Source: Pseudoglutamicibacter cumminsii (GTDB lineage: Bacteria; Actinomycetota; Actinomycetes; Actinomycetales; Micrococcaceae). Taken from it: a stretch of 64,000 nucleotides of DNA. The DNA lies in contig NZ_QFWG01000004.1 in assembly GCF_003143995.1 (NCBI RefSeq), forward strand, positions 1 through 64,000, given 5' to 3'. A model generated the notes under the pieces. It did not search any database, was not told the origin of the DNA, and saw only the letters and a program-made list of their open reading frames with translations. Both the position numbers and the translations under genes were made by a program. Within the stretch, counting starts at the first letter, position 1. Each line of letters opens with the position of its first letter. Positions 53,533 through 63,232 of the stretch are shown piece by piece.

Positions 53533-55007
53533 GCGTCGCCGCGAATCACGTGAAGAAGCAGCCAACCCGCCGTAACACCGAGCTCTTCCTGCTTATTTTG
53601 GCGTTGGGCGTCACCGCATTGGCGGAGTTTTTGGTTTCGTCGACCGCGGGCGCCTCACGGAACGATCAAGCTTGGCTTCCACACGTTGCCGTCTTGGGCG
53701 TATTCGGCTTGGGCGTCAACATTTCTTTGCGCATCTGGGCTAAATATGCTGATCCATACATATTGCCACTGCTGGTGACTTTGAACGGCATTGGCCTGGC
53801 AATGATCCACCGCTTGGATCTTGCTGGACCGCCGGAATTGGCTACCGCCGCGCAATCGCAACTCTTATATTCCGGTGTCGGCATGGCTTCTGCTGTGCTT
53901 GTTTTGTGGGTCATCCGCGATCACCGCGTGCTTCGCAAGTTCACCTACCTGTGGCTCGCGATCTCGGTTGTGCTCTTGTTGCTTCCGATGATCCCCGGCC
54001 TCGGCTATGCCGACTATGGTGCACGAATCTGGATCCGCATCGGATCTTTCTCGATCCAGCCGGGCGAGTTCGCGAAGGTTACCCTCGCGATCTTCTTCGC
54101 AAGCTATCTAGCTTCGAAACGCGACCTGATCCTGCTGGCGGGCCGGAAGATCGGTCCGCTCCAGTTGCCGCGTTTCCGTGACATGGCGCCGATGCTGATT
54201 GCATGGTGCATCGCGATGGGCATCATGGTCCTACAGACCGACCTCGGTAGCGCACTCATGTTCTTCGGCCTGTTCATGATCATGATTTACGTTGCTACCG
54301 GCCGTATCTCGTGGATCCTCATCGGCGGTGGCCTCGTGGCACTCGGCGGTATTTTCGCCTACATATTCATGGGCCACGTGCGTGCGCGCTTCGATATCTG
54401 GCTCGACGCGTTCAACCCTGACCTGTACTACCGCAATCCAGGCGGCAGCTACCAGGTGGTTCAAGGCCTGTTCGGCATGGCACACGGTGGGCTTGGAGGA
54501 ACCGGCCTAGGCGCTGGCTCCCCTGAACGCATCCCGGTCGCCAAGTCAGACATGATTTACGCCGCGCTCGGCGAAGAGCTGGGCCTCGTGGGCCTGTTCG
54601 CGATCGTGATGCTGTTCTTCTTGTTCGTCTCCCGCGGGATCCGCGCAGGCTTGGGTGCCCGCGACGGCTTCGGGAAGCTCCTCGGAACCGGTCTGGCTTT
54701 CGCTACCGCATTCCAGTTCTTCATCGTGACTGGTGGCGTTTTGCGCCTCATCCCGCTCACAGGCCTGACCACGCCGTTCATGTCCGCGGGCGGTTCGTCG
54801 TTGCTTGCCAACTGGGTCCTGGCTGCGTTGCTGTTGCTCATCAGCCACAACGCTCGTCGCCCATCGACGGGTGGGCTGTTGAGCAGTGATGATGATTCGT
54901 TGCTCGCAAGCAAGCTTTCCGCTCCAAAAAAGCCCTCGGCGCTCGATGCCCGCGAGGACTCGCGTGAAGATGCCAGCTCAACCGCAGGAGGTGTTACGTC
55001 AGCATGA
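53529..55007 (+). CDS. rodA: RodA/FtsW-family SEDS glycosyltransferase
   Basis: A 492-residue SEDS peptidoglycan polymerase with about ten to twelve membrane segments. Conserved loops include QTDLGSALMFFGL near residue 238, NPGGSYQVVQGLFGMAHGGL and AALGEELGLVGLFAIV near residue 350. It makes glycan strands in partnership with the PBP encoded next, which it overlaps in ATGA. The last 60 residues are hydrophilic and acidic (EDSREDASS). Confidence 0.95.
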   Translation: MSVAANHVKKQPTRRNTELFLLILALGVTALAEFLVSSTAGASRNDQAWLPHVAVLGVFGLGVNISLRIWAKYADPYILPLLVTLNGIGLAMIHRLDLAGPPELATAAQSQLLYSGVGMASAVLVLWVIRDHRVLRKFTYLWLAISVVLLLLPMIPGLGYADYGARIWIRIGSFSIQPGEFAKVTLAIFFASYLASKRDLILLAGRKIGPLQLPRFRDMAPMLIAWCIAMGIMVLQTDLGSALMFFGLFMIMIYVATGRISWILIGGGLVALGGIFAYIFMGHVRARFDIWLDAFNPDLYYRNPGGSYQVVQGLFGMAHGGLGGTGLGAGSPERIPVAKSDMIYAALGEELGLVGLFAIVMLFFLFVSRGIRAGLGARDGFGKLLGTGLAFATAFQFFIVTGGVLRLIPLTGLTTPFMSAGGSSLLANWVLAALLLLISHNARRPSTGGLLSSDDDSLLASKLSAPKKPSALDAREDSREDASSTAGGVTSA

Positions 55008-56458
55008 ATCCAGCAATTCGCCGCACATGGCTCGCTGTCGTAGCCCTATTCTTGGCGATCCTGATGGGCACGACCTACGTTCAGTTCATCGGCGCTGAGA
55101 AGCTCAATAACAACGCGCTCAATACGCGCCCGCTCATGGCTAACTATGACCGGCCGCGCGGCGCGATCCTTGTTGGCGGAAAGCCGATTGCTCAGAGCAT
55201 TAAGACTGAGAATGGCCCTTACAAGTACAAGCGAACCTACACGGATTCGAAGCTGTACTCCGGCCTGACGGGTTTCTATTCGCTCGCCAACGGCGCTACC
55301 CAGCTCGAAGCGACACAAGAGTCCACGTTGTCTGGCACGTCTGATGATCAGTTCTTTGATCGTTTGACGAACCTTTTCACCGGCAAGGAAGACCGCGGCG
55401 CCGACATCGAACTGACGATCGACCCAGCCATCCAGAAGGCCGCCTTTGATGCGATTCCGGACGGCAAGAAGGGTTCGGTTGTTGTTACGGATCCGCGTGA
55501 CGGCCGCATCCTTGCGATGGCCAGTAAGCCGACGTATGACGCGAATGACCTTTCCGTACAGAACTCTGACCAAGTTTCGAAGAATCGCGCCAAGCTCGAG
55601 TCTGTCCCGGGACTGTCGGTCAACTGGAACCCTGCGGTGTATGACCGCGTTTCTCCTGGTTCGTCCTTCAAGCTGCTGACTTTGATCGCTGGCTTGGAGA
55701 CGGGTGATTTCAAGGTCGACGGCTCTTACGACAATCCGACGTCGTGGTCTCCCCCTGGAACAAAGAAGGAGCTGAAGAACTTCAGCCTCGGTATTTGTTC
55801 TTCGCAGCCGAATAAGGCATCTCTTTCGTTCATCGTGGCCCAGTCGTGTAACACCCCGTTCGCTCAGGGTGTTCAGAAGATTGGTGCGGAGAAGATGAAG
55901 GAAGTCACCGATAGGTTTGGATTTGGCGAGAAGCCGGATTGGCTCGGCCTGGCCCCGACCTCGGCGTCGACGTGGCCGGAGAACCCTGACCCTGCTCAGC
56001 TCGCATACTCCTCGATCGGTCAGTTCGATGTTCAGACGACCGCGTTGCAGATGAACATGGTTGCGATGGGTATCGCGAATGACGGGGTGATTATGCGTCC
56101 GCAGTTGATCAAGCAGGTCACGAGCCCTGACCTTCGTGTTTTGAAGCGTTTCAAGGCGGAGGAATACGGCCGCGGCATGAGCTCTGAGGTCGCTCAGGAT
56201 ATGACCAAGCTGATGCGCGAGCCTGTGAAGTCGGGTACCGCAACGCGGGCGCGTGTCCCGGGCGTTGATCTCGCCGCGAAGACGGGTACCGCTGATATCG
56301 GTGAATCTGGGAAGGTCAACGGCTGGATCACTGGTTTCTTCCCGGCTGATGATCCTCAGTATGCGGTCACGGTTGTTGTCAAAGACGTCACGTATGAAGA
56401 AAGCGCTGGCTTGTCTAGCACGATCATGAGCAAGATTGAGAGGGCGGTGATGAAGTGA
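55004..56458 (+). CDS. pbpA: Penicillin-binding protein PbpA (class B transpeptidase)
   Basis: A 484-residue class B PBP. One N-terminal membrane segment (residues 7-27), a non-catalytic dimer domain, and the transpeptidase domain with SSFK in [11 protein letters not shown] near residue 224, SCN in AQSCNTPF, and KTG in [10 protein letters not shown] near residue 427. It cross-links peptidoglycan during elongation or division with RodA. It overlaps rodA and pknA by four bases at each end. Confidence 0.96.
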   Translation: MNPAIRRTWLAVVALFLAILMGTTYVQFIGAEKLNNNALNTRPLMANYDRPRGAILVGGKPIAQSIKTENGPYKYKRTYTDSKLYSGLTGFYSLANGATQLEATQESTLSGTSDDQFFDRLTNLFTGKEDRGADIELTIDPAIQKAAFDAIPDGKKGSVVVTDPRDGRILAMASKPTYDANDLSVQNSDQVSKNRAKLESVPGLSVNWNPAVYDRVSPGSSFKLLTLIAGLETGDFKVDGSYDNPTSWSPPGTKKELKNFSLGICSSQPNKASLSFIVAQSCNTPFAQGVQKIGAEKMKEVTDRFGFGEKPDWLGLAPTSASTWPENPDPAQLAYSSIGQFDVQTTALQMNMVAMGIANDGVIMRPQLIKQVTSPDLRVLKRFKAEEYGRGMSSEVAQDMTKLMREPVKSGTATRARVPGVDLAAKTGTADIGESGKVNGWITGFFPADDPQYAVTVVVKDVTYEESAGLSSTIMSKIERAVMK

Positions 56459-58137
56459 TGAGACCATCAACTGGCATGGTTCTTGGAAGCCGCTATAAGC
56501 TCACTGACCGCATTGCGATCGGCGGTATGGGTGAGGTTTGGAAAGCTCTAGACGATGTCTTGGGTCGGGTTGTTGCCATCAAGATCCTCAAAGAGGAGTA
56601 CATGGGCGACCCGGGTTTCCGGGAGCGTTTCCGGGCTGAGGCGCGGCATACGGCTCTGCTCAATAATGACGGGATCGCTAACGTTTTCGATTACGGCGAG
56701 GCCGATGGTTCCGCGTATTTGGTGATGGAGCTGGTTCCTGGGGAGCCGCTTTCGACCATCATCGAGCGTGAGCGCCGTTTGAACTCTGATTTCACGCTTT
56801 CGGTGATCGCTCAAACTGCGCGTGCGTTGGGGGCTGCGCATGCGCGTGGTTTGGTGCACCGCGATGTGAAGCCGGGTAACTTGTTGATCATGCCTTCGGG
56901 CAAGGTCAAGATCACGGATTTCGGTATTGCTCGCCTGGCTGATCAGGTTCCGTTGACTGCGACGGGCCAGGTCATGGGTACCGCGCAGTATCTGGCGCCG
57001 GAGCAGGCTACGGGTCAGCAAGCTACGGGTCAGTCTGATCTGTATTCGTTGGGTGTTATCGGCTATGAGTGCCTTGCTGGCCGGCGTCCGTTCACGGGTG
57101 AGTCGCAGATCGCGATCGCGTTGGCGCAGGTGAACGATAAGCCTCCTGCGTTGCCGGATACGGTCGATGTTCCGGTTCAGGCGTTGATCATGTCGATGCT
57201 GGCTAAGGATCCGCTCGATCGTCCGGCTAATGCCTCGAAGTTGGCTATCGCTGCTGATGCTTTGCGTGCGGGCCGTGTGGCTGATGCGGTTGCTGCTGTG
57301 CCTGGTATGAAGCTGTTTTTGGATCAGGCTGCAGCTGGCTCTAATGACGCGCCGACGGCGGCGACCACGATTGTGGGTGCACAGGATTCGAATCCGACGA
57401 CGTCGCAGTTGCCTGCTGTGGGGCCGGCAACTGGTGTTGCTGCAACGGCGGGGTCCGCTTTTCCGGCTTATGCCGCGGGTGCGGCTGGCGGTGGTTCTGG
57501 CCCGATAGATCCGGATGATGATCAGGATGAAGACGGCGAAGGCAAGAAATCGTGGCTGTGGTGGGTCATTGGCTCGCTTGTTGCCGCTCTGATTGTTGCG
57601 GGCGCGATTGTGATTCCTAAGTTGACTGGTGGTTCGGAGGATCCGAGCTCGTCTCCGAGTGAGTCTGTTTCGGAGTCTGAATCCGAATCTGAGTCGGAAT
57701 CTGAATCTGAATCTGAGAAGGACACCGTCACGGTCGCGAAGGCGGACTATCTGGGCGAGCCGTACGAGAAAGTCATGGCGGAACTTGAGGGTCTTGGCTT
57801 CGATGTTGACGCTGAGCCTCGTAAGGTTACCTCGGAGTCTGACGCGGCCCGTGTTGTAGATATCAACCCGACGGGCGAGCTTGAGAAGGGCTCCCGCATC
57901 GTGATCTATTACGGTTCGTACACGTCGCCGCAGCCGGCTCCTACGCCTACGCAGCAGCCTACGCCGTCGCAGACTGAGAGCCCGAGCGAAACTGAGCAGC
58001 CGAGCGAGACTGAACAGCCAACGGAGACCACGGCGCCGCCTTCAGAGTCGGACACTCCGAGTGAAGAACCAACAAGAAGTGGCCCGCAACAGACGGGCAG
58101 GCCGTTGCCATCCACTGACCCTCCGAAGAATAACTGA
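56455..58137 (+). CDS. pknA: Ser/Thr protein kinase PknA (with one PASTA domain)
   Basis: A 560-residue membrane kinase. Kinase domain residues 12-275 with glycine loop [12 protein letters not shown], Lys in [18 protein letters not shown] and [10 protein letters not shown] linker of about 90 residues, one membrane segment ([19 protein letters not shown], about 363-385), a repeat of Ser-Glu dipeptides and one PASTA-like domain (about 425-490: [19 protein letters not shown]) follow, then a Ser/Thr/Pro/Glu tail. Mycobacterial PknA lacks PASTA domains, so this one differs. The start is ATG at 56455 or 56458. Confidence 0.93.
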   Translation: MMRPSTGMVLGSRYKLTDRIAIGGMGEVWKALDDVLGRVVAIKILKEEYMGDPGFRERFRAEARHTALLNNDGIANVFDYGEADGSAYLVMELVPGEPLSTIIERERRLNSDFTLSVIAQTARALGAAHARGLVHRDVKPGNLLIMPSGKVKITDFGIARLADQVPLTATGQVMGTAQYLAPEQATGQQATGQSDLYSLGVIGYECLAGRRPFTGESQIAIALAQVNDKPPALPDTVDVPVQALIMSMLAKDPLDRPANASKLAIAADALRAGRVADAVAAVPGMKLFLDQAAAGSNDAPTAATTIVGAQDSNPTTSQLPAVGPATGVAATAGSAFPAYAAGAAGGGSGPIDPDDDQDEDGEGKKSWLWWVIGSLVAALIVAGAIVIPKLTGGSEDPSSSPSESVSESESESESESESESEKDTVTVAKADYLGEPYEKVMAELEGLGFDVDAEPRKVTSESDAARVVDINPTGELEKGSRIVIYYGSYTSPQPAPTPTQQPTPSQTESPSETEQPSETEQPTETTAPPSESDTPSEEPTRSGPQQTGRPLPSTDPPKNN

Positions 58138-58145
58138 GGTGACTC

Positions 58146-60056
58146 GTGACTGAGGACGAACAGCAGAACCGCTCCCGACATCGGGAGGAAGAGCAGGTTG
58201 CGCAGCCACGCCAGCACACACTCAATGACCGTTACGAGCTTGACCGCTTGATCGGCCGCGGAGGTATGGCCGATGTGTGGCTGGCCCGTGACGTGCTGTT
58301 GGGTCGTGACGTGGCCGTGAAGATTTTGCGCTCTGATTTGGCGCGGGATGCTATTTTCCAGGCGCGTTTCCGCCGTGAAGCTAAGGCTGTCGCGGGACTG
58401 AATGATCCGACGATCGTGTCTGTTTTCGATACCGGCGACACGGATGTGCGTATCCCTGGCGAGCATTCGAGCCTCAAGGTTCCGTTCATTGTGATGGAGT
58501 ACGTGGCTGGGCATACGCTCAAGGAACGTCTCAAGCATGGGCCGTTGTCCCAGAAGGACGCGGTTAACGCGACGTTGGGTGTTTTGGCGGCGTTGTCGTC
58601 GTCGCATAAGCAGGGCATTGTTCACCGTGACATTAAGCCTGCGAATGTGATGGTCACGAATTCGGGCTCTATCAAGGTCATGGATTTTGGTATTGCGCGG
58701 GCGCTCGCTGATTCTGCCGCGACGATGACTCAGGCTCATTCGGTTGTGGGTACGGCGCAGTATCTTTCACCCGAGCAGGCTCGTGGCGACGATGTCGATC
58801 AGCGTTCGGACCTGTATTCGGCCGGTTGTTTGTTGTTTGAGTTGTTGACTGGCCGCCCTCCGTTCCAGGGGGATTCGCCTGTTTCTGTTGCTTATCAGCA
58901 TGTGAGTGAGCATCCTCCGCGTGTGCAGCAGTTCAACCCGGACATCCCTCCAGCTATGGATGAGGTTTTGCGGGTTGCTTTGGCGAAGAATCGTGAGGAC
59001 CGGTATCAGACGGCCGATGAGTTCGCCGCGGCGTTGCGTGCGGTGTTGCGTGGGGAGACTCCGCCGTCGCCGGACACGCTTGCGACGGCGACGTTGCCTG
59101 CCGCTGTTGCGCCTGCCGCGATCATGGGTGCTTCCCAGATTCCTCAAGCTGCACCCGCTCATGCTGCCCAGACGCAGGCGATTGCGTTGCAGAGCGACGA
59201 TGACGACGATGACTTTGATGAGCGTGAGAACCGTAACCGCAAGGGGTTGTGGATCGCGTCGTCGGTTTTCGCTGTCCTGTTGATTGTTGGCGCAGTCGTC
59301 GGCTTCTTGTGGCTCAAGGCTGAGCGTGAACGGAACGCTCCGGTCAATATTCCGGCGTTAGAGAACCTATCGCTTCAGGAGGCTCAGTCGAAGCTCACGG
59401 AGCTTGAGCTGAATTATGAGGTCAAGGAAAAGCATTCGGACTCTGTCGATGAGGGTCATGTGATTTCTACTGATCCGGCGGCTGGTACGAGCGTTAAGAA
59501 GCAGACCGTAGTGACGTTGGTGGTGTCTGAGGGCACCAATAAGGTCAAAGTCCCCGAAGACATTATCGGGAAAAATGAGCGTGAGGCTCGCCGTATTTTG
59601 GAAGAAGCGAAGCTCACTGTTGCCGATGAGGTGAAGACGAAGGATTCCCCGGATAAGCCGCAAGGAACTGTGCTTGAGGTCAGCCCGAAGCCTGGTAGCG
59701 AGTTGCGCTTTGGCGACGAGGTTCAGTTGACGATTTCTTCGGGTGAGGTCAGCGTTCCTGACGTGACGGGCCTTGATGAGTCTGAGGCGGTCAAGATGTT
59801 GACCTCGAATGAGTACAAGCTCGAAGTCCAGGTGAACAAGGAAGAGAACGATTCCGTTGATGAGGGAACAGTTCTTTCTCAACGTCCACGCAAGGGCGAC
59901 AAGGCCGCGCCGGGCAGCATCGTCGTGATTACGGTCGCGGAAGCGCCTGAAGAGCCGGAGCCGAGCGAAAGCGAATCGGAGGATTCAAGTGAGAGCCCGT
60001 CCGCGGATGACTCTGAGTCTCCGTCTGCGACGTCCACGATCGGCGCAGATGACTAG
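58146..60056 (+). CDS. pknB: Ser/Thr protein kinase PknB (three PASTA domains)
   Basis: A 636-residue receptor kinase. Glycine loop LIGRGGMADVWLARD near residue 36, Lys in VAVKILRS, HRDIKPANVMV and KVMDFGIARAL, with TMTQAHSVVGTAQYLSPEQ as the activation loop containing the usual phospho-threonines. One membrane segment (about 373-395) separates the kinase from three PASTA domains (about 398-462, 463-532 and 533-600) that bind muropeptides or lipid II. The tail is Ser/Glu-rich. GTG start, eight bases after pknA, with GAGGTG ahead. Confidence 0.95.
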   Translation: MTEDEQQNRSRHREEEQVAQPRQHTLNDRYELDRLIGRGGMADVWLARDVLLGRDVAVKILRSDLARDAIFQARFRREAKAVAGLNDPTIVSVFDTGDTDVRIPGEHSSLKVPFIVMEYVAGHTLKERLKHGPLSQKDAVNATLGVLAALSSSHKQGIVHRDIKPANVMVTNSGSIKVMDFGIARALADSAATMTQAHSVVGTAQYLSPEQARGDDVDQRSDLYSAGCLLFELLTGRPPFQGDSPVSVAYQHVSEHPPRVQQFNPDIPPAMDEVLRVALAKNREDRYQTADEFAAALRAVLRGETPPSPDTLATATLPAAVAPAAIMGASQIPQAAPAHAAQTQAIALQSDDDDDDFDERENRNRKGLWIASSVFAVLLIVGAVVGFLWLKAERERNAPVNIPALENLSLQEAQSKLTELELNYEVKEKHSDSVDEGHVISTDPAAGTSVKKQTVVTLVVSEGTNKVKVPEDIIGKNEREARRILEEAKLTVADEVKTKDSPDKPQGTVLEVSPKPGSELRFGDEVQLTISSGEVSVPDVTGLDESEAVKMLTSNEYKLEVQVNKEENDSVDEGTVLSQRPRKGDKAAPGSIVVITVAEAPEEPEPSESESEDSSESPSADDSESPSATSTIGADD

Positions 60057-60101
60057 ACGGATGACTAGCACCGGGTATCGTAGCCAGCGCCGGTAGTTAT
60101 A

Positions 60102-60147
60102 AGAAGTGCGGCGTCCCAAACCTTGAAGGTTGGGACGCCGCACTTCT
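60102..60147 (+). terminator. Bidirectional intrinsic terminator between pknB and trpG
   Basis: AGAAGTGCGGCGTCCCA pairs with TGGGACGCCGCACTTCT around AACCTTGAAGGT. TTTG follows on the plus strand and TTAT on the minus strand. The stem separates the convergent pknB and trpG genes. Confidence 0.85.
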
Positions 60148-60186
60148 TTGTATTCGTGTGCTGGGCTGGAGAGCCCGCTCACACGT

Positions 60187-60840
60187 TTATGCGTGTTGCG
60201 GGCTGCTGATCAGGGGGCTGAGCCGTGATGCGTGTTCCGCCGCCCCGGTCAGGCCGAGTGCTTCAAGCCAGTTTCCGAGCATCCGGTAGCCGTCTTGTGT
60301 GAGCACGGATTCGGGATGGAACTGAACGCACCATGCGAGCGCCGTCTTGTGCACGAGCCCCATGATGACTCCGTCTTGGGTGCGCGCGGTAACCTCAAGC
60401 TCGGCGGGCACGGTTTCGTTTTGCACCGCGAGTGAGTGGTAGCGCGTCGCCGTGAACGGGTTCGCTACCCCTTCGAACATCGGGTGCCCGGTGTGTTCCA
60501 CGAGCGACGTGCGGCCGTGCATGAGCTGGTCAGCATGGCCCACCACGCCGCCAAGCGCTTCGGCTTGAGATTGCAGACCGAGGCACACCCCGTAGAGCGG
60601 GATGTTCTTCTCGACGCAGGCACGGATCAGATCCATGCTGACGCCGGCGCCGGCTGGGTTGCCTGGCCCGGGTGAGATGAGCACCCCATCGTGATCTTCA
60701 GCGAGACGCGTGGTTTCCTCGAGCGAGTATTCGTCGTTGCGGATGACCCGCACTTGCGCGCCGAGCTGACGAAGATACCCCACGAGGGTGTAGACGAACG
60801 AATCGTAGTTATCGATGACTAGGACGTTAGTGCTCGTCAT
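60187..60840 (-). CDS. trpG: Anthranilate/aminodeoxychorismate synthase component II
   Basis: A 217-residue class I glutamine amidotransferase. The catalytic Cys is in YGVCLGLQSQAEAL near residue 78 (Leu where many have His after CLG), the His-Glu pair in CVQFHPESVLT near residue 172. VLVIDNYDSFVYTLVGYL opens it. It supplies ammonia to the TrpE or PabB subunit, neither of which is here. The gene is coupled to the small membrane protein upstream by ATGA. Confidence 0.92.
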   Translation of the reverse strand: MTSTNVLVIDNYDSFVYTLVGYLRQLGAQVRVIRNDEYSLEETTRLAEDHDGVLISPGPGNPAGAGVSMDLIRACVEKNIPLYGVCLGLQSQAEALGGVVGHADQLMHGRTSLVEHTGHPMFEGVANPFTATRYHSLAVQNETVPAELEVTARTQDGVIMGLVHKTALAWCVQFHPESVLTQDGYRMLGNWLEALGLTGAAEHASRLSPLISSPQHA

Positions 60841-61025
60841 TTGGCGCCACTTAGTGGGGTGAGAATGGTCCCGTCAACTGTGGAGTCTTGCCATGGGCTG
60901 TAAGGGTTCAGCAGTGGGAAGACGTAGTTCATGAGGACGAGGACCACGAACACGACGAGGAGGATCGCCTGGATAACGCGGATCCATAGTGGCCCTGGAA
61001 GGAGCCTAAAGATGAAGCCGTACAT
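60837..61025 (-). CDS. Small membrane protein between sortase and trpG
   Basis: A 62-residue protein with one long membrane segment (residues 16-38, VIQAILLVVFVVLVLMNYVF) and a short polar tail. Its ATG overlaps the sortase stop (TGATG) and its stop overlaps the trpG start (ATGA), so it is translated with both. I do not recognise a family function; related short proteins occur at this position in other Micrococcales. It may partner the sortase. Confidence 0.75.
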   Translation of the reverse strand: MYGFIFRLLPGPLWIRVIQAILLVVFVVLVLMNYVFPLLNPYSPWQDSTVDGTILTPLSGAK

Positions 61026-61759
61026 CAGCCGTTGCCTCCCGTCGTTTTGGTGACGATCTCTTCGATTTCTGCTGGGATCGGTTCGCCGCGTTTAGCGAAG
61101 TCGGTTTGCTCGAAGGTTGAGATGATGCGCTGCGCCATGCTGAAGGGTGGGTGGCAGGTTGTGAGCGTCATCAGTTTGTCTTCAGGTTCTGCACCTGGCT
61201 GGCCGGGTACTGGGAGCAGTACATCTGATTGGTTGGGGCTCACGTATTGGAGCTGGCGCAGCTTATAGGAGTAGATGCCGTCTTTGGTTTGGATGTAGGC
61301 GGTGTCGCCGTCGGTGAGCTTATCCATGTCCCAGAACACCTGGCCGTGCGTTTGGCGGTGGCCGGCGAAAGCTACGTTGCCCTTTTCGCCGATCTTTTGG
61401 GTCTGTGGATAGTGGCCCACTCCGATGGTGTTGAGGACGTCCATGCTGATGCCTTCGGCGATAGGTTTTGCATAGTTCGCGCCGAATTTAGGGATGTAGA
61501 GAATACCCCAGGTTTCGCCTTCGATCGGTTGGGTTGGTTCGCCGTTATCTTCTTCAGGTTTGTCCCAGTCTTGGGTGACCTGGGTGATCGCGTTTTGCTG
61601 AACAGATTCGGCTTCGATGTTGGTCCACCACAGTTGCCAACCGATGAACAGGAGGATGAAGATGCCCGCTGTGAGCAGGAGCTCCGCGATGACTCCGATG
61701 ATGACGGAGCCGACGCTGCGGCGCTTACGTGGCCGCCGGGCGGTTGTCTCTGCTGTCAC
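61025..61759 (-). CDS. Class E sortase
   Basis: A 244-residue membrane transpeptidase. One membrane segment at residues 15-38, then the sortase beta-barrel with catalytic His in NVAFAGHRQTHGQ near residue 125, Cys in MTLTTCHPP near residue 199 and Arg in SMAQRII. Class E sortases attach proteins with an LAXTG-type motif to peptidoglycan. No substrate with a sorting signal is in this window. It starts an operon with the small membrane protein and trpG. Confidence 0.93.
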   Translation of the reverse strand: MTAETTARRPRKRRSVGSVIIGVIAELLLTAGIFILLFIGWQLWWTNIEAESVQQNAITQVTQDWDKPEEDNGEPTQPIEGETWGILYIPKFGANYAKPIAEGISMDVLNTIGVGHYPQTQKIGEKGNVAFAGHRQTHGQVFWDMDKLTDGDTAYIQTKDGIYSYKLRQLQYVSPNQSDVLLPVPGQPGAEPEDKLMTLTTCHPPFSMAQRIISTFEQTDFAKRGEPIPAEIEEIVTKTTGGNG

Positions 61760-61923
61760 GAGCCCTCCTGATTTATTAGCTCCGGGGTGGACTCGTTAGC
61801 ATTTATTGCGACATCTACAGTTAGAATGTGATGTTGAGCCCAAGCCCGGGAACAATAACCAATATTACAACCTGTTCGTACTGTCATATTGAACGGGCGT
61901 ATTGAACAGGTCCAGGAGGACAC

Positions 61924-62241
61924 GTGTCTGAATCTTCCAAGCGCGCATCTTCTAATCCAAAGAAGATTGGCAACCCTGCTGCACGCAACGCTGCTTTGAA
62001 GCAGCAGGAAGCTAGCCGTCGTGAACGCCGCGAGGCTAACGAGTTCCAGCCGGTCTCTCCTGTGTATAAGGCGATCATGTTCGGCCTCATGATCGTGGGC
62101 TTGCTGTGGATCGTGACGTTCTATGTTGCCCACATGGTTGGTGTAGGTTTGCCGATCCCGAATATCGGTAACTGGAACATTCTGATTGGCTTCGGCATCG
62201 CGATGGCTGGTTTCATCATGATGTTCGGGTGGCGAGAATAG
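61924..62241 (+). CDS. crgA: Cell division protein CrgA
   Basis: A 105-residue protein with a basic N-terminus (residues 1-50), two membrane segments (about 50-70 and 82-102) and FGWRE at the end, as in CrgA/WhiP. It recruits divisome proteins such as FtsI and FtsQ. Start is GTG with AGGAGG five bases ahead. An inverted repeat (ACCTGTTC at 61870-61877, GAACAGGT at 61904-61911) lies in the divergent gap to the sortase gene. Confidence 0.95.
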   Translation: MSESSKRASSNPKKIGNPAARNAALKQQEASRRERREANEFQPVSPVYKAIMFGLMIVGLLWIVTFYVAHMVGVGLPIPNIGNWNILIGFGIAMAGFIMMFGWRE

Positions 62242-62265
62242 GGTTCTGCACCGCTTTAGATTTGT

Positions 62266-62309
62266 AAGGGGGCGGAGTTCGCTAGTTGAAGTGCGAACTC
62301 CGCCCCCTT
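62266..62309 (+). terminator. Intrinsic terminator after crgA
   Basis: AAGGGGGCGGAGTTCGC pairs with GCGAACTCCGCCCCCTT around TAGTTGAAGT. Convergent crgA and SMR genes lie on the two sides; on the minus strand TACAAATC follows, on the plus strand CGCTTT. Confidence 0.8.
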
Positions 62310-62353
62310 CGCTTTAAGCTCTGTCGCTGTATGCACTCTTTTGCGTTGTCACG

Positions 62354-62671
62354 TCAGCTGGAGACGAGTTTGAGCCCGATGACGCACGCGATCATGCCGA
62401 TGAGAAGCAGCACTTTGATGATGCTGAAGCTTTCGTCGCCACTGATCATGCCGTAGGCGACGGCCGCCGATGCGCCGATGGATACCCAGATCGCGTAAGC
62501 GGATCCGGTGGGCAGGGTTTTCATGGCCCACGCTAGTCCGCCCATCGAGATTGCTGCGGTGATGAAGAAGATGACGGAGGGCCACAGTTTGGTGAAGCCC
62601 TCCGATTTTCCGAGGGCTGTTGCCCATACCGCTTCAAAGAGTCCGGACACGATCAGCACGACCCATGCCAT
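62354..62671 (-). CDS. Small multidrug resistance family exporter (SugE/Gdx type)
   Basis: A 105-residue four-helix SMR protein. The conserved membrane Glu is at residue 13 in VSGLFEAVWATALGKS, and the WAMKTLPTGSAYAIWVSIGA block is the SugE/Gdx signature, which in studied proteins exports guanidinium. It functions as an antiparallel dimer. No guanidine riboswitch is evident upstream, so control may be different; a 14-bp tandem repeat is there instead. Confidence 0.9.
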   Translation of the reverse strand: MAWVVLIVSGLFEAVWATALGKSEGFTKLWPSVIFFITAAISMGGLAWAMKTLPTGSAYAIWVSIGASAAVAYGMISGDESFSIIKVLLLIGMIACVIGLKLVSS

Positions 62672-62728
62672 GGTGTTTGCCTATCTTTCGACGTTGTTCT
62701 TTGTTGTTCTGAAGGACGATCCTTTTGT

Positions 62729-62756
62729 GAACACAGTATCGAGAACACAGTATCGA
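62729..62756. repeat. Perfect tandem repeat, 2 x 14 bp, upstream of the SMR gene
   Basis: GAACACAGTATCGA occurs twice without interruption (62729-62742 and 62743-62756). On the minus strand each unit contains TACTGT, which fits a TANNNT -10 element. It may be an operator or a duplicated promoter core. Confidence 0.85.
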
Positions 62757-62935
62757 CCTCCGATGTCCGCAGTTTTGGACGAGATCTCCCTGTGGACGTG
62801 TGAACTCAAGTTATCCACAGGTGGGGATAAGATGTGTGGATTCAGAAGTCATTTCATAGAAATTCCACAGCAATAGCGCTATTTGCCTGGAATATCAGGG
62901 TTTTTCGGTGCTCGAGATGTGAAATGAACTCGTGT

Positions 62936-62985
62936 GAATCACATCGGTGTAAGTTCTCCACACTGTGGAGAACGCATGTGGATAA
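62936..62985. repeat. DnaA-box module, copy 1 (50 bp direct repeat)
   Basis: Starts GAATCACATC, contains TTCTCCACA-C-TGTGGAGAA as a palindrome and ends in a perfect TGTGGATAA. 44 of 50 bases match copy 2. Confidence 0.85.
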
Positions 62986-63182
62986 ACATAAGTTCAACGG
63001 ATCTTGAAGCGAATTCACCGAAAATCCTCGTTTCTGTCAACACCCGTGAACAAAGTTATCCACAGCTGTGGATCAAATTGGGGATTTCTTCGTACATATC
63101 TTCGCCCGCTCCCAACAACGGACCACAGACGCCCAGGTTTTACAGGATCCCCAACGGATCTTCGAATAGTCTCCACCTATTC

Positions 63183-63232
63183 GAATCACATCGATGTATC
63201 TTGTCCACACTGTGGAGAACTCCTGTGGATAA
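63183..63232. repeat. DnaA-box module, copy 2 (50 bp direct repeat)
   Basis: Starts GAATCACATC, contains TTGTCCACA-C-TGTGGAGAA and ends in a perfect TGTGGATAA. The start is 247 bases after copy 1. Same orientation. Confidence 0.85.

Noticed and set aside
62672-62800. Possible guanidine riboswitch upstream of the SMR exporter
   Set aside because: A small hairpin AAGGA-TCG-TCCTT is present, but neither the paired ACGR loops of guanidine-II nor the ykkC guanidine-I core could be found by eye.
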